A DNA stretch of 64,000 nucleotides from Medicago truncatula (Eukaryota > Streptophyta > Magnoliopsida > Fabales > Fabaceae), in assembly GCF_003473485.1 (NCBI RefSeq), contig NC_053042.1, forward strand, positions 19,984,501-20,048,500, given 5' to 3'. Below the pieces are notes generated by a model. That model searched no databases. It saw only the letters and a program-made list of their open reading frames with translations, and was not told where the DNA came from. Positions 21,728 to 34,700 of the stretch are shown here, one piece after another. Numbering within the stretch: the first letter of the stretch is position 1; the number at the start of each line of letters is the position of its first letter. Position numbers and translations under genes: made by a program.

Positions 21728-23110
21728 TTTATATAAGGGTAGAGTGACCCCCAAGGGTGTGCCTTTGGGGTACCCACTTTCGTGAACGGATGAACGCTTA
21801 CAAAAACATATATATCATACGCGCGGCGACGAAGCCGCCGTCCGACCGACCGGACCAGGCTTGGGTCGTGGGTGGGTCAAAAATGCTATATATAAATTAA
21901 TTATTTAATTAATCTAATCATTATCCAAAAGCGCTACGCGTTTTCGGATATATCCAATTAAGAAACAAATCTTATTTACTTGAGGATTCAGCCGACTTAA
22001 TCCCCAAGTCTCTCGTTTTTTGTTACAAACTCTTCCTAGAGTTGTCAAAATGGGCCGGCCCGTATGGGCCGGCCCGTTTAGCCCGAATAAATATAGGGCT
22101 TGGGCCTAAAATATTGAGCCCGAATTTTAATAGGGCTTTTTAGCCCGGCCCTTAAAAGCCCGGTACCCGTTAGGGCTAGCTCGAATGGGCCGCGGGTAGC
22201 CCGTTAGCCCGCATAACAAAAAAAATTCTATAAATTATATATATTTTTCAAATAATTATTTACTTAGTTGATTATCAAAGTAAAAAACAAAAGTGAAAAT
22301 TCAATGAATTAGCACAAATATAAATGTAATATAAAATTATATTTATTCATTTCGTTATTTATAGTTTTAAAGATCGAATATATAAATATCTATAACCATA
22401 ACATATCTAATTTATTTAAAATCATTTTCCTCGTCGTTTTAGTTTAGGACGTTTTGTACGAAAATGTTTACAATTTACTTTTGTGCTAGACATTATTTAA
22501 ACATATTAAAAATATTATTTATAAAAAAATTATAGTAGTGTTTTATAGTACTTTTTAAAAATAAAAAAAAAATACGGGCCGGCCCGTTTAGCCCGCGGCC
22601 CGTGTAGGGCCGGGCTCGGGTAGTATATTTCAAGCCCGTTTTGTCAACCGGGCTTTTTGGCCCGAAGCCCGCTAGGGCCGGCCCGTTTTGACAGCTCTAA
22701 CTCTTCCTATAAAATGAGAGCTCGCCCCCCTCGTTCTTGACACCGAATTTCACAGTCGATGATTCATGTGCTTTGCTTTTCCTCTCTTCTCCCTTCGACT
22801 TGTGTTAACGAGTCACTCTTGTGCTTCTACTCCTTTCTGTCCCTTTCGGTTTCGATTAGAGCGGCTACATACCGTATTGAATAGTTTTAATCGATCGATT
22901 AAACTATATTTTGAGGTGTATATCTCGAGCGATTGTATACCGTGCAGTGTATAATCGTAATAGTGATCTGGGCTATTTTATCCTGGAGATGGCGTAGTTG
23001 TTAGTCTACCTACCTTGCACAACTTGGGTAGTGCAGCGAAACGTCTTAAAGAGAGCGATCTGATCGTGACTCAACCCAGTAATTCCTTTGCCAGTACTTC
23101 TGATTTTTTA
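21728..23110 (+). repeat. LTR-like retroelement block, interrupted by a hAT-like MITE
   Basis: Higher GC than its surroundings, with LTR-like content (CGCGGCGACGAAGCCGCCGT; a TATAAAA at 22709-22714 followed by a pyrimidine-rich leader, then CAACTTGGGTAGTGCAGCG and GATCGTGACTCAACCCAG). No gag or pol is attached. Exact ends were not determined. It would read continuously across the MITE at 22037-22699. Confidence 0.5.
22037..22699. mobile_element. hAT-like MITE with GGGCCGGCCCG-rich ends
   Basis: Inverted ends TAGAGTTGTCAAAATGGGCC (left) and the reverse complement of TAGAGCTGTCAAAACGGGCC (right), differing at two positions. They are flanked by a perfect 8-bp duplication, ACTCTTCC, at 22029-22036 and 22700-22707. 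Subterminal regions are packed with GGCCCG/CGGGCC palindromes around an AT-rich core. No transposase. Confidence 0.85.
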
Positions 23111-23437
23111 AATTCAAAACTAACACACACAAATGAAGGTTGAATGAAAAATAAACCAACATATGGATATCCATACTATGGAAGTATGGATTCCATGGTG
23201 ACTCAAAAGTTCCTTTAGCAAACTTTCACTTGATGGACACAACTTTGTATTTTCGTTGAGCATAATAATTGTGTATGCAATACTGGATTATAAATGTATA
23301 GGTAAGTTGAACTTTAGTACATATGTTTGTTTCAAATTTTGGTAAATGTTAATAGTAAAATGTCACTTCCAATTTGCACTTTTAAGGGCGCAAAACACTA
23401 AATACCAAAATTAACAACGGTAGCTTAACTTCGTGCA

Positions 23438-26159
23438 CTATTTCGTATCCATCAACTGTGTTTTGAGGATCTCTGCACTCACTTCCTCGACATTTGGAAA
23501 CAAGTGACCAGCACCTTGCAATTCATGGTATTGAATCCACGGAAGTTTTTGAACAATATATCGTTGCAGCGTAGCGGGGACTAGCTTATCATCAGCACCT
23601 TGCCATAGATGAACTTTGATTGTATTATCTGAAAAAGGGTTGTCAAGATCAAGTGGATCAAAATCCCAAGTTCCAAATCCAATTATCGTGTCACGGCATA
23701 TAGATTCATGCTCACCTTGTTGTTTCACTTGTGACTGCATTAAATTAAGTAGTCGTTCGATCAGTATAAAGATATTTTACACTGTTGATCAATCATAATC
23801 GTAAGATTATATATATAAATTAGTACAGTACGTACCCGATGTTCTTTGTTAACAGACATGTTGAAAACAATTGATAAATCTTGGGGAGACAAAACAGCAG
23901 AATTGCCTTTTACTACACTTGATGTAGGAAACCAGTTTTGAGTGAACCACCAGAATGTAAGCCATGGAACATAATGAGCAACTCGAAGTGCCCATTGGTC
24001 TTGTATAGGTTGCTCATAATAGGCCTGTGTGGACATGTTGTAAGGAAGCCCATGCCACCAGTAATTTACTACTGGAGTCATCAATGTTGCCCCAGCAAGT
24101 CTGTTGTCATAAAACCAATATTTAAATATAAACATTTAGTCCCTGCGAACTTAGCTCATTTGATAAGGGATAATGCATATTATATGCAGGGGTCGGGGTT
24201 CGAACCCCGGACACCCCACTTATTCACCTTTAAGGTGAATTTCTCTAGCCGCTAGGCTACTTGACCAAAAAAAAGATACAAACATTTAAACACTTTATAA
24301 TCTCCTACACTCATTTCACACTTTATCATATCTCTTTCTTTTTCAAAATGTATACACTCGTATGAGCGTACACCAAACCTTTCTCTTTTAAAAATTGGAT
24401 TAGAGATGAATCCGTGAGCCTTTATACTATTGTTCAATTGGTTCAACTAAGGTTAATATATCAAATAACCTCTATAATTTAGAAAGACAATCCATTTAAA
24501 AATAAAACACAAATTCTACCTTTACAACATTTTAGTCCTCATCGTGTTAAAAAATATTTCGGCGTAGGGGATGAAATCTCTGTTTTTATTTTATAGGTGT
24601 TATTTTCATATCTCACCAAAATCACAAAAACTAATTTAGTTTATTAACTAGTTCAACTATGATTGAACTAAATGATAAATAAAAAATAAAAACTATATTG
24701 ATGTGGAAATGGATTTTAATTAGATTAATTTACTTCTAATACTATTTTTTAGTATTTGAAGGACTATTTTAATTTTTTTGTCACATTTTATGTAAAGATA
24801 TTTTAAATTGATTTACATTCAATACTGGCCCCACCGTTTTTTTTTTTTTTTTTTTTTTTTTGAGGAACCGAAACAAGATTTTGTCATCTATTTTCACAAG
24901 TTTTAGAAATTTTACCATAATTCAATTTGAGTTTTATTTATAATGAAATGTCATTTTCATCATTCATGTAAGTCATAGTTGTTTTTGGAGTGGGTGGGAA
25001 AACGATGATCAATGTTAGGTAGAACAATAGATCTCCGAGTTTTGGTTTAATGAAACTTTTTCAATGAAATATAGGTCTTTGGATATGTATGATGAAGATT
25101 TAGAGTTGTTTACCATTTTTTGATTTTTTTTAATAAAAAATAATAAAAATGTTGACATATCCCCCCGTAAGCCTAGCTCAATTGGTAAAATATTGTATAT
25201 TATATACAGAGGTCGTAGTTTGAACCCAAAACACTCGACTTCTCCACATTTAAAATGTGTGAGCTCTGGTCATTATAGGCTACTTAACCAAAATAAATAA
25301 AAATGTTGACATTTTATTACATAAAAAATTAAAAATAATGTTATCAAAAATTGTGTAATTTGTCAATTTTAAAATATTGTTTTTATGATATACCGTAAAA
25401 AAAAAGATTAAATATGTTTTTAATCCCTATAAATATATCAAATTTTTATTTTATTTTTTATAAAATTTTCGTTCAATTTTTAATCTCTATAAAATATTCA
25501 ATCACCACCGAAAAATTTATATATTTATTAAAAACATATTTAACTCAAAAAAATATTAAAAATGTGTGGTCTAAGATAGGATAGAAGGAGCATTAACAGT
25601 GTTACCTACCTGTGAGGAATGAATTTGAGGCAACCCCAAACAGCTTGTCCACCCATTGAAAATCCCATGACATAAAACTTAGATCCCAATTCCAGCTTAT
25701 CTGCAAGTTCCTCAATATCAAGAGCCAAACTCTTTACACTTCTTTTTGGATCAGCATCACTTTCTCCATACCCTGGTCTATCAATTGACACAACATATAC
25801 TCCCAATTCTTCAAGCAACCCCTAACCAAATTTAAAATAAATAAATAAAAAATACCAAATAATTATTAAAATCAAATTTAAGGTGAATTAATTATTACCT
25901 TAGGTAGGTTTGTTGCAATCACTGCATCATGTCTAGAAGAACCAAACCCATGTAAGAATACAATCTTCTTGCTAGCTAATTGTCTTGGAACACCATGTTC
26001 TTTGTAGGCCAAATGTCTTCCATCTCTCAGCTTTATCCTTGGTGCTGTTATGGGTGGACCACCTGGTGAACCACATGTTCTTGGGGGTGGAGGTTTAATG
26101 GCTTCATATGCTAAACCCAAAATTCCAATCAACAAAATTGATGCAATTCTTCTCAACAT
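23438..26159 (-). CDS. Alpha/beta hydrolase fold protein, plant-specific
   Basis: Four exons: 26159-25899, 25821-25610, 24100-23836 and 23734-23438, with GT-AG borders and consistent phases, total 1035 nt (344 aa). Residues about 4-20 form a hydrophobic N-terminal segment (signal anchor). The fold follows: IVFLHGFGSSRHD (oxyanion HG), VVSIDRPGYGESDADP, nucleophile elbow GFSMGG with Ser142, a lid region (YYEQPIQDQWALRVAHYVPW), acid Asp in GADDKLVP (probably Asp295) and His323 in GAGHLFP. The triad is complete, so it is probably an active esterase/lipase-type enzyme. The substrate is unknown to me. Intron 2 (1.5 kb) holds two SINE-like insertions. Similar Arabidopsis proteins are annotated only as alpha/beta-hydrolases. 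Confidence 0.9.
24139..24276 (+). mobile_element. tRNA-derived SINE in hydrolase intron 2 (copy 1)
   Basis: Has an A-box-like segment (CTTAGCTCATTTGATAAGG), a B-box (GGGGTTCGAACCCCGG), an inverted pair (TTCACCTTTAAGGTGAA) and an A-run end. Flanking near-duplicates TATAAACATTTA (24127-24138) and TACAAACATTTA (24277-24288) differ at one base. It is antisense to the host gene. Confidence 0.8.
25159..25295 (+). mobile_element. tRNA-derived SINE in hydrolase intron 2 (copy 2)
   Basis: Same family and orientation as the copy at 24139-24276 (CCTAGCTCAATTGGTAAAAT A box; GTCGTAGTTTGAACCC B box; ...GGCTACTTAACCAAA), but more diverged internally. It is flanked by a perfect 17-bp duplication, AATAAAAATGTTGACAT, at 25142-25158 and 25296-25312. 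Confidence 0.82.
25407..25548. repeat. Small element with inverted ends in hydrolase intron 2
   Basis: Left end ATTAAATATGTTTTTAATCCC and right end ...TTATTAAAAACATATTTAACT are inverted counterparts, similar to ends of the larger element at 38711-39431. Probably a deleted non-autonomous copy. Confidence 0.5.
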
Positions 26160-26402
26160 TTTCTCAGTTGAAACACGGAACCAATCAAAGTTATTATGTT
26201 AGTGCCAACACTCAAGTGAATATATATATATATATATATATATACACTCCATCTTTCCCATCGTACGTAATTGTGATATTTACAAGAAAAGTTGTTTAAA
26301 AAATTATATTGTTTCTATTTCAAAATATATATAGTTGTGAATCACATCATATATATTAATGCACAACTTTATCAAAATTATATAAATTTACTATTTTAAA
26401 AA

Positions 26403-26695
26403 TAGGATTAATGGTATTTTACCCCTATAATATAAGTTATTTTCAAGTTTTTTTCTGTAAAATAATTTTTTTATTTACCCCTTGTAAAAGTTTTTTTTCC
26501 AGAATACCCCCTAATAGACCATACAAAAACCAAAATTTTTGTAGAAAAAAAATAATAATTCGTTTTTGTATGACCTATTAGGGTGTATTCTAGAAAAAAA
26601 AATATTTTACAGAAGGTAAATCAAAAAAATTATTTTACAGGGAGTAAATCCGAAAATAACTTATATTATAGGGGTGTAAAACACTATTAATCCTT
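26403..26695. mobile_element. Foldback MITE just upstream of the hydrolase gene
   Basis: Nearly the whole element is one inverted repeat: left GGATTAATGGTATTTTACCC and right the reverse complement of GGATTAATAGTGTTTTACAC, with further pairing inward (CTATAATATAAGTTATTTTC). No coding capacity. It lies about 250 bp upstream of the hydrolase start codon. Confidence 0.75.
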
Positions 26696-28776
26696 AAAAA
26701 TATTTATCGAAACAAATCAAATATTTTACATAATAACATTTTTATTTAAATATCAGGTAAAAAATACGATGAAACTAATTATATAAATAATACATATTGG
26801 AAAAATGTGAGGTGTATTTTAAAATGAAAGGGGTAATTTTTAGTTTTGAATGTAACATCAATTATTTTTTTGTCAACCCTATGCTCTAATTAATCTCACG
26901 TGAATTTCAACATATTCCATCCATAGTTGAAAAATTATACATTGGTGTGCATACACATTTATTCCCTCCGTATCAATCACTTTCAAGGTATACCCTCTCC
27001 GTAGTTGGAAAAGTATATATTCCCTCATCTGAATCACTGCAAAATTATCAAAATACATACATAACCCTTTTATTAAACTACCACTAATAATTATTGATGT
27101 GTTTCAACAAAAAATAAAAAAAAATAATACTCTAAAAGTAGTGTACATAGTTAATTAGAATGTTTAGTTAAAAAAGTTAACATTTAAAAATGAACATGAC
27201 GTTTATTTTAAAATATATTTTTTTCAATCAATAATTAACAATATTAATTTGATAATATTGTTATTTATTATTATTTATATACGATTTTTTTTATTTATGT
27301 GAAATCACTTAATATGACATTTCCCGTGTAACCGAGTATTCCTTAAAAAAAAAAATGTGTAACTGAGTATTAAACAACACAGACTGTTCTTGTCATAGCT
27401 TATACTATATATATATATATAATAGCATGCCATTACTTCTTGATTACTGTAAAGCAAGGTGGACAAATAAAAAAAGTAATTGATTAAAATATACTACTAA
27501 TTTTGACTTTCGCTAAATGTTTACAGTATTTTTTGTTTTTTTGGTCAAACAGTATTTGTTGTTTTTATCCAGAGGAGATAGAAAAAATAATTAAAAAAGA
27601 AAAACTAGTATTATCCAAGAGAGAAATGATATTTATACAACCATTTTGGTACAACTTTCTCTCACATACTCACATTATAATTTTATTCTTTCTCTTCCTT
27701 TTTCTCTCTCTTTTGTTTTTGACCAATGAAAAAAAGAACAACAGACAACAAAATTATCTCAAAGTTGTACCAAAATTGTTGTTAAAATATCACTACATTA
27801 TCCAATACGGTGTCTAACTGTGTGTTTGTAAAATATTTTTCCACGAGTATCACGTCGGCACTATCCTATTGGACACCAGGTAGATGTCGATTTTTTTTTT
27901 TCCTCCTATAGAAAGGAGAGAAAAGTTGCTCAAAGTATTATGAGAAAAAAATTCATCGTCTCCATAAAATTATATTAAAATTCTTACAAATAAATGTGTA
28001 TATTTCATAAAAATTACTTCTGGATTTATTTTTCCTAGGAAAATTACTTCTGGAATTTTTATTCATATTGTTTTTGTAAAGTTGAAAAATTACCAATCAA
28101 TATAAAAAAAAAAATGTACAACCCTTGTTAGCAAAAACATAATATATGAATTTTTTAGATATACATATTTTTTAATCCAAATTTGTTGAATTTTAATTAA
28201 TTATTTGCCACTTTTTATGAGCTATGAAGTCCCTGCAGAAATCCTAAGATGGTACAAGGATTAACGTGTACAATGAAGATTGGATGCGGGAGAGTAAGTT
28301 AGCCTTCATTTCACTTAACTTCAAATCTAATTAAACTGAAAGTCTGAAACAATGAAAGGAACTTATATACATTGCTTTTCAGAAAAGCTAATAATATGTC
28401 AGTCCAAATATGCTATCAACCAACTTCCATCAGGTGAACTGCTTACATGATGCCTTGGTATAAGGACAGAGAAATAAATACAAATCCACCATAAGTGAAT
28501 AGAAATCAGAGATTATTTCTACCATATCCATTATATTCAACTATATGCTGGGACGGACTGAAAATAAAGATCGGAAACAATATGCTGGGACGGACTGCCA
28601 GAATGAACAATGTACAAGAGCATACTAATTTTGGCAACTCATGGTGGAAAACGAAATGCCATGCAAATTGTTAACACTCTTATATCCATGTGTAGCTTGA
28701 TGTGTTTCACGATATTCCAGCATATCATCAATCCACAGACGACAATCAATGATGACGTTGACTAATATTTCGTCTC
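26696..28776. other. Intergenic DNA between two minus-strand genes
   Basis: AT-rich. Holds the MITE at 27625-27799 and, at its right end (about 28300-28776), the probable 3' UTR of the BASS4-like gene. No supported gene. Confidence 0.5.
27625..27799. mobile_element. MITE with AATGATATTT... inverted ends
   Basis: Left AATGATATTTATACAACCAT...GGTACAAC, right the inverted counterpart GTTGTACCAAAATTGTTG...ATATCACTACATT. Same family as 42609-42790 (shared ends and a shared CTCACATTAT / TTTTCTCTCTCT core). Confidence 0.65.
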
Positions 28777-31700
28777 TTAAGCCACCTTGACATTACCGGG
28801 ATTGTCTTTGCGACGCATGAAGTTGACAAGAAAAGAGTCCACAATAATCTACAAGGTTTTCGGGTTAGCATGAGGATGAGATATTAAAAGAAACTGTTAA
28901 ATATAAATCAATCACCTGGATTAGATGTGTTGCAATACAAGGAAGAACCAGTAACCCAGATTCTCCAAATGCACCACAAAGTGGCTCTATAACCGCTACC
29001 ATTACTGGTAATGTTTTCTGAAAGATATGAAAACATGTGTTTGGAGATAAGATCAAATGAAGGATAACTTTTTCATGCTAGATTCTGTCAGAAAGTGCCT
29101 CTTATGTCGCAAACTGAAACTAATTTCATAGGTGATCGATCTTGATAAAGTAATAAATAACTGGTTGAGTTTTCACCTGGCTTGCAACTAGTATGAGTGC
29201 GTTGGCATTTTCTTCACGGGAAAAGGTTGATTTTCCACCACCAGAGATAATTGAAAGACTCCGGACAGCAATGCTATTGAATACCAATAAGGTCAGATGA
29301 AGAAGTCTGCAATGCACCGCGAAAGTCAGTGTTAGTTACCATAACTCCATGTATGCTGGATGTCCATTAAAACAACGAATCCACAGTGACTAGTTCAATT
29401 AAATTGCATACTAGTGTCCCCTCGAATACTTTCTCTAACAAATTATGTTGGTAATCAGAGGGTGCCATGGCTCCAAATTATATGCATATATGAAATGTAA
29501 AGAACACAAAATCTGAAGGTAACATTGTAATTGATAACATGTAAATTATACAATGAATGATCTTATGTACAGAGCAAACTTGCTAACTATCCTCTTAACT
29601 TTCTAACTGATTTACTAACCTAACTAAATAGCCAATCCTAAGAATAGCATCCTGTAGTAAATTACGTCAAAGAAAAGACCGGGGTATTATTAAACAAAAC
29701 TTAATGTTATCAGAAGATTAAATATGCATGTGCAAAAGACCCCCATAGGTCAAGTATCACCCCCATGAAAATAGAGTTAAACATTTACAGGCAATTAGAA
29801 CATAGTATGTAATTGAAAAGGATTTGGCTCATCTGAAGTAAGCAGATAATAAAGTGAGCAAATAAAGAGTTGTTATTTCAAAAAACTTGTGATTTGGTAT
29901 GATGTGCCTCTAATATCAATCATTAATTACTTTATCAACAGATGATATTAATTATTTTAGACTCCAAAGTGAGTGCCACTTTAGAGTGGCCGTGATCCGT
30001 ATGTAGAAAATGACAGCACCAGGCACACAGACCATCACACATAATGATAAACTATTAGTTGTAGAATGAAATGCATAGTATAGTTAATTTTTTTTCCCAC
30101 TCAATTAATTCTTCCAAAACAAACAATTAATAAATTGAAAATTAATGACAACATATTGCCGTTATCACATGATGTTAACCAAAATGTAAACAAACTCAAA
30201 CATGCTGGACGTACGCTCCCAGTCCAATAGCTACAAGAAAAACTTTGGGCTTCACTATTAACAGAAGCGACCTTGACTTGCTCACTTGTATCCAAGGTAC
30301 CTGCAGGATAATATTTTGATTAAACCATAATTTTCCAGTAATACCTTGATGATAAAATACTGAAGCAAATATAATGATTCAAACAGCACCCACCGAAACC
30401 TTCTCCCACTACATAGACTTGACTACATTGATCGAACAACATAATAATATCCTATTACAACTCATGTTTAACGACAGACCATTTAAATCTTTTTTTTTTT
30501 TAAAGTTTAGTTAAGTATAATAATTCAAGAGAAGGAAGCAAATTCCTACCAGGCTAAGGAAAAATGCACTGATCCCTGAGAAAAGCTTACGGTTTCTGTC
30601 AACAAAGTCAGCAACATCTGTAACGCAAGTTCCATCAAGACAAATAGTTTCTACAAATATCATATATTTTTTTGACTGATTTTACACATATCATATTATT
30701 GCATTGAAAAGTAGAGAAATAACACCAAAGGAGAGCAAGACATTCCTTAAATAAAGAGCAAAAAAAATTAGACCACTAGTATATGTCTGGCAAATAAAAT
30801 CACAGCAAAAACCTGTCAGCTGAATACCCAAAAAAAAGACATAAAACAGGTTTACCAATAACAGGGGCAAAGGTATATTTTCCACGAGCACAAACAATTC
30901 TAATTTGTTCTTTCACTGACTGGTATATTTACATACACATGCAGTAGGGAAGCGATAACGTATAATCACGTTCACGATAGTAACTGACTATGAAACTTAC
31001 CCTATTTAATCAAATATAAAATAAAGTGTACTAAATCTGACTCACCAACTCCACATGAAAAGAAAATTAATCAGCTCAAGGAAGCAGCAATGTAGCATAT
31101 AGGCATGTCACATTCCCAACATTCCTTTATGCATATATTATCATTCTTTTGACTCTTACACCAGAAAGTGATTACGTTAAGGCAGTTAACTGTATATCTA
31201 TATACGGGATGAGGAGTCATCACGCTGACACTAGGATGATTATATAACTGTATATATATGAATAAGGCCGAGGGGGAAAAGTGAAAGTGAATGAGTGAAT
31301 ACGCTACGATTTTCTCTTTTGCAGCATTATAATAGAAAGCAACTAGTCTAGAAGAAGAATTAAGGGAAGATCCCAGTTTAAAATGTGAAAAATCCCAAAG
31401 TATTCAAGAGACTTTGGACTTCCCCAATTCCTAAAAGGCCACGAGCCTATACGTGCTATTGGCTTTTGATGTAACTGGTGCCTTTAGTGTATTTTAGATG
31501 AGACAGAATGATGGATGAATGATTAAAATAAATTATTTAGATGAGAGAGAATGATTGGTTAAGAGAGATATAGACACAAAGAAACCAAAGATCAATGGCA
31601 CCTAAGTGAAACCCCAAATCTCTCTTCCTTATTTATAGGTCATATGCCTTATTATTTCTATTACTAACTCAGCCAAATAAACTAACCAACTTAATCTCTC

Positions 31701-34700
31701 TTCGGAATGACCAATATACCCTTAAAAAATCGGTTAAATATTACGGGTATTTGTTTGTGAGATTCCTCCTGTGAACCCTAATCACATGCGCAAACATGGA
31801 TTGCGCCCCAAACGAGAATGTGATGTTGACGTGATTTACGGCTGCGACCGCCACACCTGTTGAACGTGGCTCACTGGTGGAAGGTGTTGCACAGGACCTC
31901 ACCACCGCTCTGTGAAAGCCTGCTATAGAGGCATGTTTGACAACATAGACACCCACTAACTAACCCATTAACAAATTAATTAGCAAACTTCTTAACTACA
32001 ATAACAAGCCTATCAATCTCTCTTTGAAATTTATCATCAAGCACTTCCATATTTTTAAGGAGGCTTCTATGGTCATAATTTTAAGATTAGGTGCATTTAA
32101 CTTTTATAGTTATACAGTATAACAAAGTACATAACCTTTCACTTGACATCTATATTACATGGATTATTGTATTTTATCAGTTGTTATGTATTATGTTCTT
32201 AAGTATTGAGGGATTATGTTAACCAACTTTCACTTGACACAATGGTCAAATTTGAGGAAATAATTACAAGTGAAATGGAAGCAAATAATACAAAAATACA
32301 AAATTACTTGCCCATAACTATTGTATACTGCTTTGCAACAAAGACTTCTAGAAAACAGCATTGTAATTTCATTTTCACTACTTATCATTTCTTCATATAA
32401 CAATGAGAATCGCTTTTTTTCTGTCAAAACAGGTTACAAACAAACTGCTCAAACAAGCATAGAAAATAGGACACACCTTTAAAAGATTCACGTAGAACCT
32501 GCCCATTCAAAGCAATGAAAAATATTAAAATACTTTTAACGAACTGAGTGTAACACAATAATTTGAGTACAGACCTCAGACAAAATTTAAACTGTTCACA
32601 AAAAAATACAGAAATGCATACTACAACCAGGGTTTACAACTCCATATAGTTCTGATAAAATGAAATGATGCGACTAAATCAATTTGGTCAACAAGTAAAA
32701 GATGAAATACCAAAAACTATATATGCAATCAAGAAAGAAGAAAGTGGCAAAGTAGGATATTTGAAGAGTCATTTTACTCATGACATGATATCAAAGTTTA
32801 AATCAAAAACATTTCAGAGTTTGCTCCTTGTGGACCCCAGGCCCATTCTTCTAAGTGTGAATTTCATCAAAAGGTTTGGGTGTTGTGCTTAAGCTGTTCA
32901 CACTTTAAGCCCAAAGAGTTCTTGCATAAGTGGGGTGTTAGATTTAAAACCACTAACACACTTTCATGAAACAACCTAACTTTTGAGATGACTCATGATA
33001 GTAAAAAAACAAATAATTTCATTATGCAATATATCTTAGTCAAACCACATCATAGTTGCAAAAATCAGAATTACAAATTCAGAAAGTGAAACAACCTCAT
33101 AAACATAAAGAAACCTAGCAGTAAGCTCATGGAAGGAGGACATATTCTGAAGTATTCAAACAATAGCATATTATGTATCAAAGATATGTGAAAGAGAAAA
33201 CTCAATTACCTTTCCCAAAATAAGGGGGATTAATATGGTAAGAACAAGACTTTTAAATAACTGCTTGGTGGGTAAAGTCACTCCAACTCCACTAGCTACA
33301 AATTTTGTGATGGAAAATGGAATCTAGAAGAAGATGAACTATTGTCATAAAATACAACAGCGAAAACAATAATAAGATTAGATGGAAAAAACAATATGTA
33401 GACTAAAAGTTTCACATTGTTTAAAAAGATAGAAGAAAAAAAAAGGATAAATAAAATCACAACCAAACCAGTTGAAATATAGGAACTTGATGACAAACGA
33501 GAAAAGAGACAACATTATTAATGTGAAGATATGACATGTATAAAAGGTTGATGCAAAATGCTGACATAATCTCTTGTTTGTACCAATTGTTAAAGAAAAT
33601 CATGAGAATACAAAAAGGAACGTTTGACTCGCTATTTTCAGTCTCCCTGTGTCTATAAATAAAAAGCAATAAAAGAAAGATAGTTTCTTCCCAATAGTAT
33701 AAAATAACCTAATAAGCACATATATAAATAATTATACTCTAACACAAAGGTAAGTGCATGTATAAATAACTCTCAAACTCTAATAGTGGTTAGCCTAGCT
33801 TGAAAAGCTGGAAATTGTACCACAAAGCTGCCAAATATACTAAAGGTTTTTCCTAACAGTTTCCAAGCTGTATAAAACTCTAATGTTTGATTTGATCGAT
33901 CGGAGGAAGGAAATGATTCAATCCTTATCAGTTTGTAGCTGATTCCTTAGCTCATTTTACTAGTATAATCCACTTTTTATCAGTTTGTAGCTGATTCCTT
34001 AGCTCATTTTACTATAGCTCATTTTACTAGTATAATCTACTTTTAAGTGTTTTAAGAGCCACGCACAAAAAATTTGTCACTCTTCTATTATAAACTTAGA
34101 GATAGTCAGCTAGCTAGTTGTGCTGGAGAATGTGACAAAGTGTCTAAGCTCAAAGGAGCTACCTCAGGAAAGAATACTTGACCTATGAGCCTGAAGAGGC
34201 TGTGGATTACATACATAATACTCGATAGTAAAGCCTGAAAAAGATAAAGAAGTTGTAAAGAGTACTTGACATGGTGAAAATCCTACTGAATTAAGCTGAA
34301 ATTAGACGTAACCGTGGTGGGCAAGGGCAATCAGTATAGTATATGTCATCTGAGTTTGATTTTTTTACCCTTCTCTGCTACTGTTACGTTTGGATGTTTG
34401 TTAACTGGCTTAAGTTTGAAAATATTGTCTAGTACATTTGGAAACAATCCTGGTTTCCATAATCCTAATGGCAATGACTAAGAAACCTGTATTTTATAAT
34501 CATTCAAGGCATACTCAAGGTCAGATTTCATCTTATCATATCAAACATTCAAGTAAAAAATATTGAGCTAAAGTTTTGCATATACAAAGATCAAGTAGTA
34601 GGTATCTTCATACAGATGAATCCTAATTGCTAACAATTGTGTTTTATTACTTTTGTGATAAACTTGAAGCTCTCGAACTTTCGGAGTAATAAGGGAGTGT

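Noticed and set aside
24180..24230. Possible tRNA gene (GGGGTTCGAACCCCGG)
   Set aside because: No anticodon arm or acceptor pairing; this is the B-box region of a SINE with target duplications.
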